NCBI RefSeq assembly: GCF_026151205.1
Contig: NC_087080.1
Span: 147,312-197,311, forward strand
Direction of reading: 5' to 3'
DNA length: 50,000 bases
Source of the DNA: Bolinopsis microptera
Taxonomy: Eukaryota; Ctenophora; Tentaculata; Lobata; Bolinopsidae
Under the pieces are notes generated by a model that did not search any database, was not told the DNA's origin, and worked only from the letters and a program-made list of their open reading frames with translations. Below, one piece after another: positions 38,956 through 50,000 of the stretch; positions within the stretch are counted from its first letter, which is position 1, and each line of letters opens with the position of its first letter. The translations under genes were made by a program, and so were the position numbers.

Positions 38956-40539
38956 CTGCGGCAGTGGAAAATCCCGGGCCGTAAGCCGGGTTACACTAGT
39001 ATAAGTTATACTGCAGCTCATAAGATCCTTTAAATAGTTGACTATTGCCTCTTACCCTATAGTTTGTAGTCACAAGGATTACCATCCTTATAAGCACAAG
39101 ACAGCCATCACATGATGAAATGCCATTATTCAAACCTAGGGAGCGAATAACGATATTTTAACGTAAAGGTTACTGAAAGTTATTACATTATTATTTATAA
39201 TGTTGTGGAGCTAGAGGTGTGGTTACTAGGTTTTCAGTCCGCCCTCTTCTCTCCAATGTAACAATTATTATGATCAACTAGTTAGGTGGGTGAACGGCTA
39301 TCTAGCGCTAGTACTACATGAATAATACACGTGATTGCCCCATATAAGGAGTGATTAAGTTTGATCGCAAAAACGTGCTACTCAGCAGGAGTACTATCCT
39401 TATTTCGATCTAAAATAGCTTGTTATTTTTTGTTTTTAGATTTGAGTGTCTATTATACTGTCCCTTGATGGTGCGGTAGAATATTAAAACTAGATTAAGA
39501 TCCATTTGTTTTAGACAAATAAGGTTTGTCTATTCTCGCACATAACCATCCTTTTTTGTCGGAAAATCATTATTCTCGGGATAAATTTTTTCACATTTTA
39601 CGAAAGACTTATTTAAAAATAATACTTGAGAAAATTTAGACAGACTTGTTAGCTCCCTCTATACTTGACACACTCTGCAACCCCCTTTTGAACGGAGACT
39701 GTTACCGACATTAATAACTTTTTATTTGTCTCCATTGCTCCCTTATAAAACATCTCTCATGGCTAGCGCCATCTAGCGTTAATAGCGCCATCTACGTTCG
39801 ATAGCACTATATAGTGTGGATAGATAGACGGCTATATATCGGAATTTCACTATCGAGTAAAGAACTGGGTGACTGAAAGGGTCTTAACTCTTAAGTGGCT
39901 CAAATTTGGCTTACGTAATAGTATTATTATGTGAACGATCCCTAATGAGTATCCAGCATATGTCTGCAATTTGTAGTACAATGAGGAAGTTAAATTCATT
40001 TTAATGTCCGTACACGCAATGTCCGGTAAAATAACGTCAGATAAGTTTATCGCAGTTACTCAGAATGTAAATACATATTATTTTGGTAAAACCATTTTAA
40101 TTTCACTCAGTAATAGGATAGTTAAGCAGCCCATGGAAATGTCCGACGAAAAGGAACTAACCATGAAATCAGGAGTTATCACATACCTGGTAATTAATAC
40201 TAGTGACTAGTAGCAAGTAGTAAGCAGTAATCTTCATTATTAAGTAACATAGCTAGTATCGGTGTTGCTGGCCTGTCATCTGCCTTTGTAGTAGAATTAT
40301 TCTGTGTAGCAATCAAATTCAACCCTGTTAATTTCATATCATGTCAAAGGTTGTTAATTGATAATACACCCAATTGACTAATACAAATTTACAGGTGAGG
40401 CGGTTCGCTTAATGGATATTGCAGGAGAAGTTTATAGTAAGTGAAACAAAAACATTTGTTAAATTCAAAAATTCATAAACACATAAATTACATACATTAA
40501 AAAGCAAAAAAAAATATATATATAAAAGATATATGGGTT
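38956..40539. other. Non-coding sequence, no gene supported
   Basis: AT-rich DNA. An open frame at 40,004-40,210 has no recognisable family. A short GC-containing cluster at about 39,760-39,805 has the motif TAGCGCCATCTA twice, once as CTAGCGCCATCTAGCG. Nothing else stands out. Confidence 0.5.
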
Positions 40540-40561
40540 GGGGGGGGGGGGGGGGTGGGGG
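40540..40561. repeat. G-run (G16-T-G5)
   Basis: A homopolymer of 16 G, a T and 5 more G, preceded by a short AT dinucleotide run. Homopolymer length is unreliable in this kind of assembly. Confidence 0.9.
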
Positions 40562-41559
40562 TTATTTAAAAATCTACACATATTTAACATAGCCATTGGA
40601 AAAATCAGGCTTAAATCCCTTATTAATATATATTACGTATTTTTAAATTTAATACATTGTATCAAACGAAAATTGATCTCTGTGTGGGTATAAAAGTAAA
40701 GTGTTGTTAGCTTGAGGTGAAACTGAGTTGTTAGTGTTGTAGGTTAGTTGCCAGGTAACGGCTAGTGTTTGTTAGGGTTAGGTTGCCAGTAATCGGCTAG
40801 TGCTGTTAGGTGTTGCCAGGTAACGGCTAGTGTTTGTTCTTTGATTGAGCGTGCTTGAATGAAACTCAGCTACTCAGAGTGGAGCTTGAAATGAGTGGCA
40901 GCGTGAGACGTGAAAACTCTCCCATAACCTTTAAAAAACTTTTAACAAAATTAAAAACAATAACATTAAATCTTCACTATCAGAATGTAGCTTGTGTTGG
41001 ATGTTTCCCTATTTCTTGTATTTCTCTGAAAGACCGTATCTCAACCTCTCTGCAAATGTGGAATTCACCGCTATCATCAGTTTTAGATACTCCCCTGTTA
41101 CCATTGGTAACCACATTCCTCCTCTTTCTCATACGCCTTCCTAAGTCGGGGCATTCAGCTGTATCCCGGCAACCTGGACATAATATGGGGATTCACTTCA
41201 GTGGTGGCGAGGTAGCGTAGAAATAAATTTTAGAAACTAGTACAATTTATTTCTGGGAGCGGGGTACTGTCTGTCGTAAGTCATTTTTTAATGGATTGTA
41301 ATAGTTAAACTTGCTGTTACATGTCGGGAGTGTTGCCGTGGTATGACGTAATGTTGATATTACTGGTTTTACTATTGTGATGGGGTGTTCTAGGATGTGC
41401 AGCTGATGAGCCGGGCTGTGAGGTCTCCTCTCTCTCTGTATGGGGGATGTCGGCTAGATCATATTTAGTACATAGGCGTAGGGGGTGTGAGAGCGCTCCT
41501 CAACACGTTCGTTGACTTTTCTCCGCAAGTATTGGCAGACTTTGTTGCCGACAAATGAT
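40562..41559. other. Non-coding sequence with scattered GCCAGGTAACGGCTAGTG copies
   Basis: Near 40,745-40,835 the motif TTGCCAGGTAACGGCTAGTG and variants occur three times; it resembles the core of the 26-bp array at 43.3-46.0 kb in reverse complement. An open frame of 121 codons at 40,855-41,220 (+) begins with a true ATG but has no recognisable domain or splice context, and is left unassigned. Confidence 0.5.
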
Positions 41560-41890
41560 CCCAGGGGGGTGGGGGGGGGTTGTGGAGGGGTGTGTGTATT
41601 ATTTTAGTATGTGGTGAGTAGAGAGGGGGTGTGTTGTGAGTGGGGGGGGGGGGGTTGGTGGGGGTATGTTGGAGTGGGCGTCTGTGTGGTAGTGGTTGTG
41701 GTGTGGAGTGGGTGAGAGGGACTGGGTGTTGTGTGGGGTGGGGGGGTGTGGTGGGGTATGGTTACCATGAGACATGGGGTAGGTGGACTGAGTAATGGTC
41801 GGGGGGGGGTAAGTGGGGGGTGTGGGAGGGGAGGTGGGAGGGGATGGCGGTGGGTGGGGGTCTTGGGGACATGGGGTGGTGGTGTGGAGC
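41560..41890. repeat. Strongly G-skewed low-complexity tract (GGGGTGTGG-type)
   Basis: The plus strand is almost only G and T with many runs of 4 to 12 G, such as GAGTGGGGGGGGGGGG. The minus strand gives Pro/Thr/His-rich frames by composition alone. The tract has strong G-quadruplex potential. No gene. Confidence 0.85.
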
Positions 41891-43309
41891 AAGCTGTCAC
41901 CTACTCCAGCAACCTTGAAACCCCCAGCTTGCCAATAGGACCACCCACCACACAACCCATTACAGACCCAGCAACAGGAACCCGCGGCAAACTTTGCCCT
42001 CCGACCTTTATAATCCCAACAGTCCGAGAGTAGTGGGTATGAGACGGCGTTTCTTTAGCTATCGCCAGGCGGGGGGTGTCTGTGGGGGGTCGAACATACA
42101 TGTATGGAGTGTCTCCGTCTGCTGGGGTCGCGTCATGAGATGTCACTCTAGTTACGGAGTGATCCTTGTGAACGTTGACTAACTTTGACAAACTCGGCCA
42201 TTATCTCTTAATGCAGACGTGTACAACCTGATTATCGTTCTTTACTGGTTTATTTATCAATTCTGCGGTGTTAGTACACACGTTTAGTATGCTTCACTAA
42301 CCGTCTGGTCAGGTTGCTATGTTCAGAGCCGGTGTCAGTTGATACTGTGGGACAGAGCGCAGTCAGTTGTCTAGGGGGGGGGACTAAGGGTACGCGTGTT
42401 GGGAGTGCAGTTTGTTTGGCTAGGGGGGGTACGGGGTCGGGAGTCCAGTTGCTAGGTACCAGTTCAGTATCTGAGGCGTTGTACGGTTATTTTGACAGGT
42501 GGTGGCTAGGTTACGGTTAGTTGCTAGGTAACGGGTAGTGATAAGGTGGTTGCTAGGTAAGGGTCAGTTTGCTAGGTTACGGTTTTTGTTGACAGGTGGT
42601 TTGCTAGGTAACCGTTATTGACTGGTAGTTGCTAGGTAAGGTAGTTCCTGCTAGCGGTTTTATTGTTCTAACCTGGATATCCATGTTGCAGCTGGTTCCA
42701 ACTCTGTGCTGTAGCCTCTAACCGCTCCCAGGGTCATCCTCAAGTACTCTTAGTTTTCTTGTAAGACATCAACTCAGTGTGTTCCTCTCCTGAGAGTTAC
42801 CAGGTTACCATAGTTAGTAACCGTGGTAACCATTGGTTACCACTGTTGCTAGTCACTGTAAAGTGCAGTGTGTTAGTACTTTGGAATTTATAAAGGATGC
42901 ACCTGAGCCTAGTACTCACCTGTTTTTGAGAAAGTGTGGTATTGTTACTGTTCATCGTGAGAGAGGTGATCTCATACTGGTGCTAGGTAAACTGGTGATT
43001 GTGTAAGTGGAAACAGATTGTGTGTCTAGGTCTGGACTGATCTATCTTATCCAGATCATCGTCTAACTAAAAATTCGAGTGTTTACTCTGGTTTTTACAG
43101 ATGTGGTAGTAGTTTTCCTTCAAATAATTAAGTAACACCACGTGACCTACACCACGTACAAAGCTATAGCCTGAACAAACTTGACAATTTCGTCGTAAGC
43201 TGACTGTCTGAGCGGGTCGGCTGTTGATTTAAACTTGTCCAATCATAGTAAAAAAACTCTTTGGTTCGTCCCAACCATCTAGCCCTTAAGAGCAGTTCTT
43301 CAAGTTCCT
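41891..43309. other. Non-coding sequence with many GTTGCTAGGTAAC-like motifs
   Basis: Around 42,500-42,640 TTGCTAGGTAACGG and close variants occur five to six times in loose spacing. At 42,797-42,850 several GTTACC/GGTAAC half sites cluster (for example GTAACCGTGGTAACC). These resemble the unit of the following 26-bp array and the RFX X-box pattern. Paired boxes, CACCACGTGACC and CACCACGTACA, lie near 43,137. No gene is supported. Confidence 0.55.
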
Positions 43310-45977
43310 AGGAGAGTTTACGGTTACCAAGCAATGGGAGAGTTTTACCGTTACCAGCCAACTGGAGAGTTTCCGTACCTAAGCAACTGAGAGTTACCGT
43401 TACCTTGCAACGGGAGAGTTAGCCGTTTTCCTAGCAAATGGGAGAGTTCCGTTTACCTAGCAACTGGGAGAGTTACCGTTTACCTAGCAACTGGAGAGTT
43501 TTAGATTAACCGTTTACCTACAACTGGGAAGTTATTACCGGTACTAGCAACTGGGAGAGTTCCCGTTACCTAGCAACTGGGAGAGTTACCGTTACCTAGC
43601 AACTGGGAGAGTTACCGTTACCCAGCAACTGGTAGAGTTACCCCTTACCTAGCAACTGGAATTACCTTTACCCAGCAACTGGGAGGTCCCGGACCCAGCA
43701 ACTGGGAGAGTTACCGTTACCTAGCAACTGGGAGAGTTACCGTTACCTAGCAACTGGGAGAGTTACCGTTACCTAGTAACTGGGAGAGTTACCGTTACAT
43801 AGCAACTGGGAGAGTTACCGTTACCTAGCAACTGGGAGAGTTACCGTTACCTAGCAACTGGGAGAGTTACCGTTACCTAGCAACTGGAAGTTACCGTTAC
43901 CGGTTTAAGCAAAAGGGTTGAGATTTCCGTTTCCTAGCAACGGGAGAGTTACGTTACCTACAACTGGGAAGTTACCGTTACCTAGCAACTGGGAGAGTTA
44001 CCGTTACCTAGCAAATGGAGAGTTCCGTTACCTAGCAACGGGCGAGTACCGTTACCTAGCAACGGGGAGAGTACCGTTTACCTAGCATCTGGGTAGTTAC
44101 GTTACCTAGCAACTGGGAGAGCTACCGTTTACCTAGCAACTGGGTGAGTTTAGCCGTTACCTAGTAACTGAGAGTTTACCGATACATAGCAACTGGGAGA
44201 GTTACCGTTACCTAGCAAACTGGAGAGATACAGATACCTATCAACTGGGAGAGTTACGCGTTTACCTAGCAACTGCGATAGTTACCGTTACCTAGCAACT
44301 GGGAGATTTACCGTTACCCTAGCAACTGGAAAGTAACCGGTTACATAGCAACTGGGGAGTTTACCGGTAACCTAGCAACTGTGAGATTTACCGTTACCTA
44401 GCAACAGGGATGGGAGAGTTACCGGCTACCTAGCAACTGGAGAGATACCTTTACCTAGCAACTGGGAGAGTTTAATGTTACCGAGCAACTGGAGAGTTAC
44501 CGTACCTAGCAACTGGGGAGAGTTACCGTTCCATAGCAACTGAGAGAGTATACCGTTACCTAGCAACTGGGAGAGTTACCGTTACCTAGTTACTGGGAGA
44601 GTTACCGTTACCCAGCAACTGGGAGAGTTACCGTTACCTAGCAACTGGAGAGTTACCGTTACCTAGCAACTGGGAGAGTTACCGTTACCTACAACTGGAG
44701 AGTTACCGTTTACCTAGCAACTGGGAGAGATACCGTTACCTAGCAACTGTGAGAGTTACCGTTACCTAGCAACTGAGAGAGTTACCGTTACCTAGTAACT
44801 GGGAGAGTTACGTTACTAGCAACTGGGGAGTTTACCGTACCTAGCAACTGGAGAGATTACCGTTACCTAGCAATGGGGAGAGCTTACCGTTTACCTAGCA
44901 ACTGAGAGAGTTTACCGTTTACCTTAGCAACTGGGAGAGTTTTTACCGTTACCTAGCAACTGGAAGAGTAACCGTTACATAGCAACTGGGAGAGTTACCG
45001 TTACCATAGCATCTGGAGAGTTTACCGTTACCTGACAACTGGGAGAGTTTACCGCTACCTAGCAACTGGAGGAGATACCGTTACCTAGCAAACTTTGAAG
45101 AGTTTTACTGTTACCTATCAACTGGGAGAGTTACCGTTACCTAGCAACTGGAGAGTTACCGTTACCAAGCACCAAGAACTGAGAAGTTACCGCCGTTACC
45201 TAGCAACTGGGAGAGTTAACCGTTACCTTAGTTACTGGAGAGTTTCCGTTACCGTGCAGCAGACTGGGAGAGTTACCGGTGTTACAGATACAGCGCGTGC
45301 ACTGTCAACGGGAGAGTTTACCGTTACCTAGCAACTGGGAGAGTTACCGTTACCTAGCAACTGGGAGAGATACCGTTACCTAGCAACTGGAGAGAACCGT
45401 TAACCTAGCAACTGGGAGAGTTACGTGAGGGAGTGTGTGGGGGGGATGTGATCCTTGTTGGGGGTTAACCTGTTTTCCTTGCATACTGAGGGATGGGACA
45501 GTTTTTTCCGTTTACCTAGCAACTGGGAGTGTTACCGTTACCCTAGCAACTGAGAGAGTTACAGTTACCTTTACAACTGGGAATGTGTTACCGATACCTA
45601 TTACTGGGGAGATGTTATCGTTACCCTGCAACTGGGAGTAGTTACCGTTACCTAGCTACTGGAGAGTTACCGTTTACCTAGCAACTGGGAAGTTACCGTT
45701 ACCTAGCAACTGGGAGATTCCGTTACATAGCAACTGGGAGAGAACCGTTACCTAGCAACTGGGAGATTACCGTTTAGACCTATCAACTGTAGAGAGTTAC
45801 CGTTACCTAGGCACGGGAGAGTTACAGCTCCTAGCAACTGAAGAGTAACCGTTACATACAACTGGAGAGTGACAGTTACCTAGCAACTGGGAGAGTTTTA
45901 CCGTTACCTAGCAACTGGGAGAGTTACCGTTACCTAGCAACTGGGAGAGTTACCGTTAACTAGCAACTGAGAAAGTT
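43310..45977. repeat. 26-bp array with X-box-like palindrome (~100 units)
   Basis: Unit GAGAGTTACCGTTACCTAGC + AACTGG. Its core GTTACCTAGCAAC is an imperfect palindrome made of GTTACC and GCAAC arms, the pattern of RFX X-boxes (GTNRCC, spacer, RGYAAC). Parts of the array are noisy by single-base indels, like other low-quality stretches here. One non-repeat interruption with G runs lies at about 45,424-45,500. Confidence 0.93.
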
Positions 45978-46067
45978 ATAATCATTTTACTACTCATAAT
46001 CATTTTACTACTCATAATCATTTTACTACTCATAATCATTTTACTACTCATAATCATTTTACTACTT
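45978..46067. repeat. 18-bp tandem array, unit ATAATCATTTTACTACTC
   Basis: Five near-perfect units directly following the 26-bp array. Non-coding. Confidence 0.95.
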
Positions 46068-46440
46068 TCATTACGCATCAATATTTTTCCTCTGAAATCT
46101 ACCTTTTCTTATCCACTGAGCTTGTGATTTAGACTGATCATGTCGCGACGAAATACCCACCCCCCCTCTGGATCTTCTACCACCTAATACCTCTACACCT
46201 ACATCATCCCAGAGGAAGAAACTACCTTCTAAAGCTGCTTCTGATCAATCGGCTGACCCAGAACACTTCTACCGGTATGTGGGTGGCTGGGGTGGCAGGG
46301 AATTACACGTTTGCAGCAACAACATGCCTTCACTTGTTAGCCGTACTGCCGCTCCCGAGTTAGATGATTGAGTTCGAAAACTCCGCCTCCTGTTCGAAAA
46401 GTGCTACTAAAGACAAGCACAACGGACAACAAAAGTCTGT
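46068..46440. other. Non-coding sequence, nothing recognised
   Basis: Short stretch between the 18-bp array and the minus-strand unit. No supported frame or structure. Confidence 0.5.
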
Positions 46441-46452
46441 TTAAGGAAAACA

Positions 46453-47591
46453 TTTATTAGGCCAATGGCCCTAGACGCTGACGAGACAAATGAACAAATT
46501 AAACTGCGAGATCTTAAACTCATTTCATGGTACCGTTAATGAAGAGGGTGAGAAGTCGTCAACAGCACACGGAACGAGCCTGCACTGCGATCGCAGGAAG
46601 TCTCCTGAAGAAGTCCAGGAAGCAGACACTCTCTCAAGCGTGAAGCAGCTAGCATAGTTCTCTCTCCACAGACTCTCTCAGCCCTTCCGGTGAAGTAGAA
46701 GTATACCTTACCAACCACCTCCGGTAAGATTTTTGGACTGTGACTTGTGATCTTTCTTTGATGAATCTACCGCGAGCTTGACTTTAACATGATACACTCC
46801 GGGGGGGCCCCCGTTCAACGTCATATTTTGGCTCGGTACCGTTACAGTTATGGCAGATCCAACCACCGTGCATCCCATGAGACGCCCTTGCCGACCTTCC
46901 CTAAAGCGCCATTTTTGATTGTTTGCATGAATCCGACCTGACATTACTCACACGAACTACACCTGGCCTCTGTACTTACGAAAAGGACGGGTCATGTTGT
47001 ATCCATTGCATAGGGACAGCGAAATCCAGCATTGGTAAAGATTGTCTGAATTTACACTGCACATTTGCCTCTACCAGAATATGAGAATGTCAACGTCGAC
47101 AGGCCCTTTCGTTGAGCATAGCATCCAGCTTGAGCACGGCTTGCTGTCTTTGCAATGTCCTCGATCTGACAGAACCACGCAGCACGGCATTGAACGTGAT
47201 CCTAGTTAAGGCACCACGATGTCTCGCTCCACTCTTCGCAAGTTGAAACACCCTGAATCCCACGGCCCTTGCCAGCACCTGCAGCCCCTACTCGATTTCC
47301 CCGCCTGGTGCACCACCTAACACAGAAACAGTAACCAACGACCCCGTCACTCCAGGAAGTCCTTTTATTCACGACTCAATAACCAGAAACCCAGAATGGC
47401 TTTGTTTCGACCAATAACATGGCCCACCGATGGCATAAGCGCCTTAACTATCAACTAGTAAACTCACTGGAACATCAACATGAGTTCAAACATTCTAAAG
47501 CAATCGACTTTCCTGCGGTATTAATGACCTACTAGGTATGGGCAGTCGGCCAAAGAGTCCTTGCGGACATTTTCCCTTCCCCTTTTTATAG
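46453..47591 (-). other. Unassigned compact transcription-unit-like region (TATA to AATAAA)
   Basis: Base composition changes here to near 50% GC. On the minus strand a strong TATA box (TATAAAAAGG, 47,591-47,582) is followed by AATAAA at 47,369-47,364 and again at 46,458-46,453. Between them lie ATG-started frames, notably 46,944-46,708 (78 codons, MSGRIHANNQKWRFREGRQG...) and 46,718-46,536, plus an open stretch at 47,278-47,090. I recognise no domain. A TATA box followed after about 220 nt by AATAAA is also how an LTR looks, so a decayed LTR retroelement is one reading; a small gene with unrecognised introns is another. Confidence 0.35.
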
Positions 47592-48832
47592 ACTCTTGTA
47601 ACAATAACAAGAATACAACGAGTTTAATGTTTTTTGTGCTTTATCCTATGACTAAATTTAACTGGTTGAATGCCAGAGATTGGACGCTTTTAATATCAGT
47701 GATGTTTGAACCTGTCTAAGGAATATCCAAATCTGAGTTTTTTCGAAAAAAAAAAAAAAAAATGCCCCCCCCAAAAACAAAATTGCCGGATCAAGCTTGT
47801 TAACTCATACTTACGTAAATGGTACCGCAACGAGAAAAAAAATAAAGGGTGGGGGGGGGGGGGGGGGATAAGAATATAACAGACATGGAATCCCACTTAT
47901 ATCACGAGGTGCAAAGGGTAGTGGCACAGATGAACTTGTTAACTGCGAGTGGCAAAGTTGTGTGGTCTGATCAGAGAACGTCCCAGAACCGTGTAGTGGC
48001 TCTATCACCACTACCCTAACAGTCCTACTCCAGATATAACCGAAAGATAGCGTTACAAATCATTGATACCAGTCTGATAAAATACGATACAATTTTTTCT
48101 CAACTTCCATCCACCCTTTAAACAGATCGTTACCAGATCGATCATTAATGAAATGTTCTGATTGGGTGGAAGTTTTCTCATTATCTGATAAAACTCATCC
48201 ATTATCAGTATCTCCTTATCACCCGATCGGCACACAAAACAGCGTACTCTACAAACTTATTCTTCCTAAATCATCGAGAGTTCATAACACATACAACATG
48301 TCAAAATACACATACTAATCAATGAATAATCAAGTAACGTGTCTCTTCATGTATTACTCAAGTTCTGTGCGATAGTCCCTTTTACGTAAACGCTACAAAC
48401 AAAATCAAATACAAATAACACCCTCACAAAACTACACCACACAATAAGCAACCACATTATTCCATTCCTATTTTAGCCATTTCAGTTTTTTTTAAATCAT
48501 ACTGTTAAGGCCCTAGTTTATGGTCTCTTTAATATACACTTAATTATCCGATTTTAGTAATATAGTAAAATTGACGTTTTAAATCATATCACGATTCTGT
48601 AGCATACAGGACCTCCGGTTCTCGTGAAAGAATCTGATTTGAACTATGTTTTATATTCTATCGGTTGTTTCAAATCTTAATATTTAGTAAAATGGAACCC
48701 ACTGTTGACATCTGAAAACAAAGTCAAACAAATGTTCCAAGCTGGCTGCGGCCTGGTGTTACTCTATTAGAAATATTCGCACTGCTCATGTGCCAAAGTA
48801 ATGTCCATGTCAAATGTTTTTAAGGATAATTA
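47592..48832. other. Non-coding sequence with homopolymer runs
   Basis: Contains an A run near 47,748, a C run near 47,765 and a G run near 47,851-47,867. Minus-strand frames at 47,696-48,235 span these runs and have no domain character. Nothing else recognised. Confidence 0.5.
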
Positions 48833-49545
48833 GGCTTACCTAGAGTACCCACCTAGAGTACCACCTAGAGTACCTACCTAGAGTACCTACCTAGAGTACT
48901 AACCTAGTGTACATACCTAGAGTACCTACCTAGAGTACTTACCTAGAGTACCTACCTAGAGTACCTACCTAGTGTACCTACCTAGAGTATCTACCTAGAG
49001 TACCTACCTAGAGTACCTACCTAGAGTACCAACCTAGAGTACTTACTTAGAGTACCTACCTAGAGTACCTACCTAGAGTACTTACCTAGAGTATCTACCT
49101 AGAGTACCTACCTAGAGTACCTACCTAGGGTACCCACCTAGAGTACCTACCTAGAGTACCTACCTAGAGTACCTACCTAGAGTACCTACCTAGAGTACCT
49201 ACCTAGAGTACCTACCTAGAGTACCTATCTAGAGTATCTACCTAGAGTATCTACCTAGAGTACCTACCTAGAGTACCAACCTAGAGTACTTGCCTAGAGT
49301 ATCTACCTAGAGTATCTACTTAGAGTTGTTACCTAGAGTACCAACCTAGAGTACTTGCCTAGAGTATCTACCTAGAGTATCTACTTAGAGTTGTTACCTA
49401 GAGTACCTACCTAGAGTACCTACCTAGAGTATCTACCTAGAGTTCCTACCTAGAGTACCTATCTAGAGTATCTACTTAGAGTTGTTACCTAGAGTACCTA
49501 CCTAGAGTACTTGCCTAGAGTATCTACCTAGAGTACACACTTAGA
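48833..49545. repeat. Long 13-bp array, unit ACCTAGAGTACCT (~55 units)
   Basis: Same unit as 1,449-1,672. A higher-order pattern is visible near 49,280-49,400, where a block with ACCAACCTAGAGTACTTGCC, two TATCT units and TTAGAGTTGTT is itself duplicated. Ends in GTTGCTAGGTGG. Confidence 0.95.
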
Positions 49546-49725
49546 GTTGCTAGGTGGTACTCAAATGATTTGGATTACCCAATCAATAATGAAATAAATA
49601 AATTCAATTAATAGGGTTACTAAAATTTTCCAAAATTCTTTAATAAATCCCAAATGAAGGTGTCCATGTATATTGAATATATTGAATCTGTTGGGCCCTC
49701 AAAAGACATCCTACAGTTATAGTGT
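49546..49725. other. Spacer between the 13-bp array and the repeated segment
   Basis: AT-rich, unique in this window, no feature seen. Confidence 0.5.
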
Positions 49726-50000
49726 AGAGAGATCTAGCGCGTTCGTTATGCGATATAATGATCTAATGTTGAAGAAACTATTCTGCTGTTGTTCTGGAAT
49801 GTGAATGATGTAAACAAAGCCCGGTTATTAGTGTGTGTGTAATTATATTCTCATCTCGAGGTCTCGGTGTTGCGTGCGGTTCTAGCCTTTGTCATTTGAA
49901 CAGCTTAAATTTGCCGTTACTTAGTCACTGATATTGCCGTCTAAGTAATTTCATAATATCTTAAGATAATTTCTTAATTTGTTAAATAGTTTCTTAATAA
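49726..50000 (+). repeat. Right copy of the terminal repeated segment
   Basis: Direct repeat of 927-1203 with roughly a dozen differences. It continues beyond the window, so the full length of the duplication is unknown. Confidence 0.93.

Noticed and set aside
41599-41955. Proline/histidine-rich minus-strand open frames
   Set aside because: They are by-products of the G/T-skewed low-complexity tract, with no domain and no splice context.

Overview
The window is nuclear DNA of an animal. It holds the 3' end of a condensin SMC2 gene split by short GT-AG introns, an XK-related (XKR) type membrane protein (a family I know only from animals), and a truncated non-LTR retrotransposon. The standard genetic code fits all three. 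The lineage cannot be fixed from this sequence; an early-branching invertebrate is only a guess. Most of the window is tandem repeat, and part of it looks like unpolished long-read consensus.

Layout. 1-565 is a perfect (TCC)n tract. 927-1203 is a segment that recurs in direct orientation at 49,726-50,000, and both copies have 13-bp-period arrays nearby. A long single coding exon at 4,485-8,462 (+) encodes armadillo-like repeats joined to an eight-helix XKR-like domain. After it come a cluster of hairpins, a cluster of CACGTG boxes and a dispersed element that recurs at 38.3 kb. An RTE-like reverse transcriptase fragment (11,410-12,699) runs into a 43-bp satellite. AT-rich arrays and an inverted-repeat (MITE-like) element follow.

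The main locus is SMC2 on the minus strand. Its last exons are at 18,217-18,181 (3' end of an exon), 18,025-17,897, 17,785-17,655 and 16,453-16,327, in consistent splice phase. The last intron (17,654-16,454) is almost entirely a 41-bp array in which every unit carries a CCAAT box and a CACGTG E-box. The 5' exon-intron junction upstream of exon 18,025-17,897 has itself been amplified. About 18 kb of a 61-bp repeat (18,157-37,770, roughly 300 units) consists of the last 37 nt of the SMC2 exon plus the first 24 nt of its intron, so every intact unit carries a near-perfect 5' splice site. The remainder of SMC2 upstream of this exon is not found to the right of the array in this window.

Two stretches of the array (about 19.3-22.56 kb and 34.0-37.77 kb) have homopolymer-type noise, and a pure 1,544-nt poly-A run is embedded in phase in the repeat. 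These look technical, so array length and the missing 5' part of SMC2 must be read with caution.

The right third (37.8-50 kb) has no gene I can name. It contains a second copy of the 9.3-kb dispersed element, G-rich low-complexity DNA, about 100 copies of a 26-bp unit containing an RFX X-box-like palindrome (43.3-46.0 kb), a compact unassigned minus-strand unit with TATA and AATAAA signals (46.4-47.6 kb), and the 13-bp array plus the repeated terminal segment.
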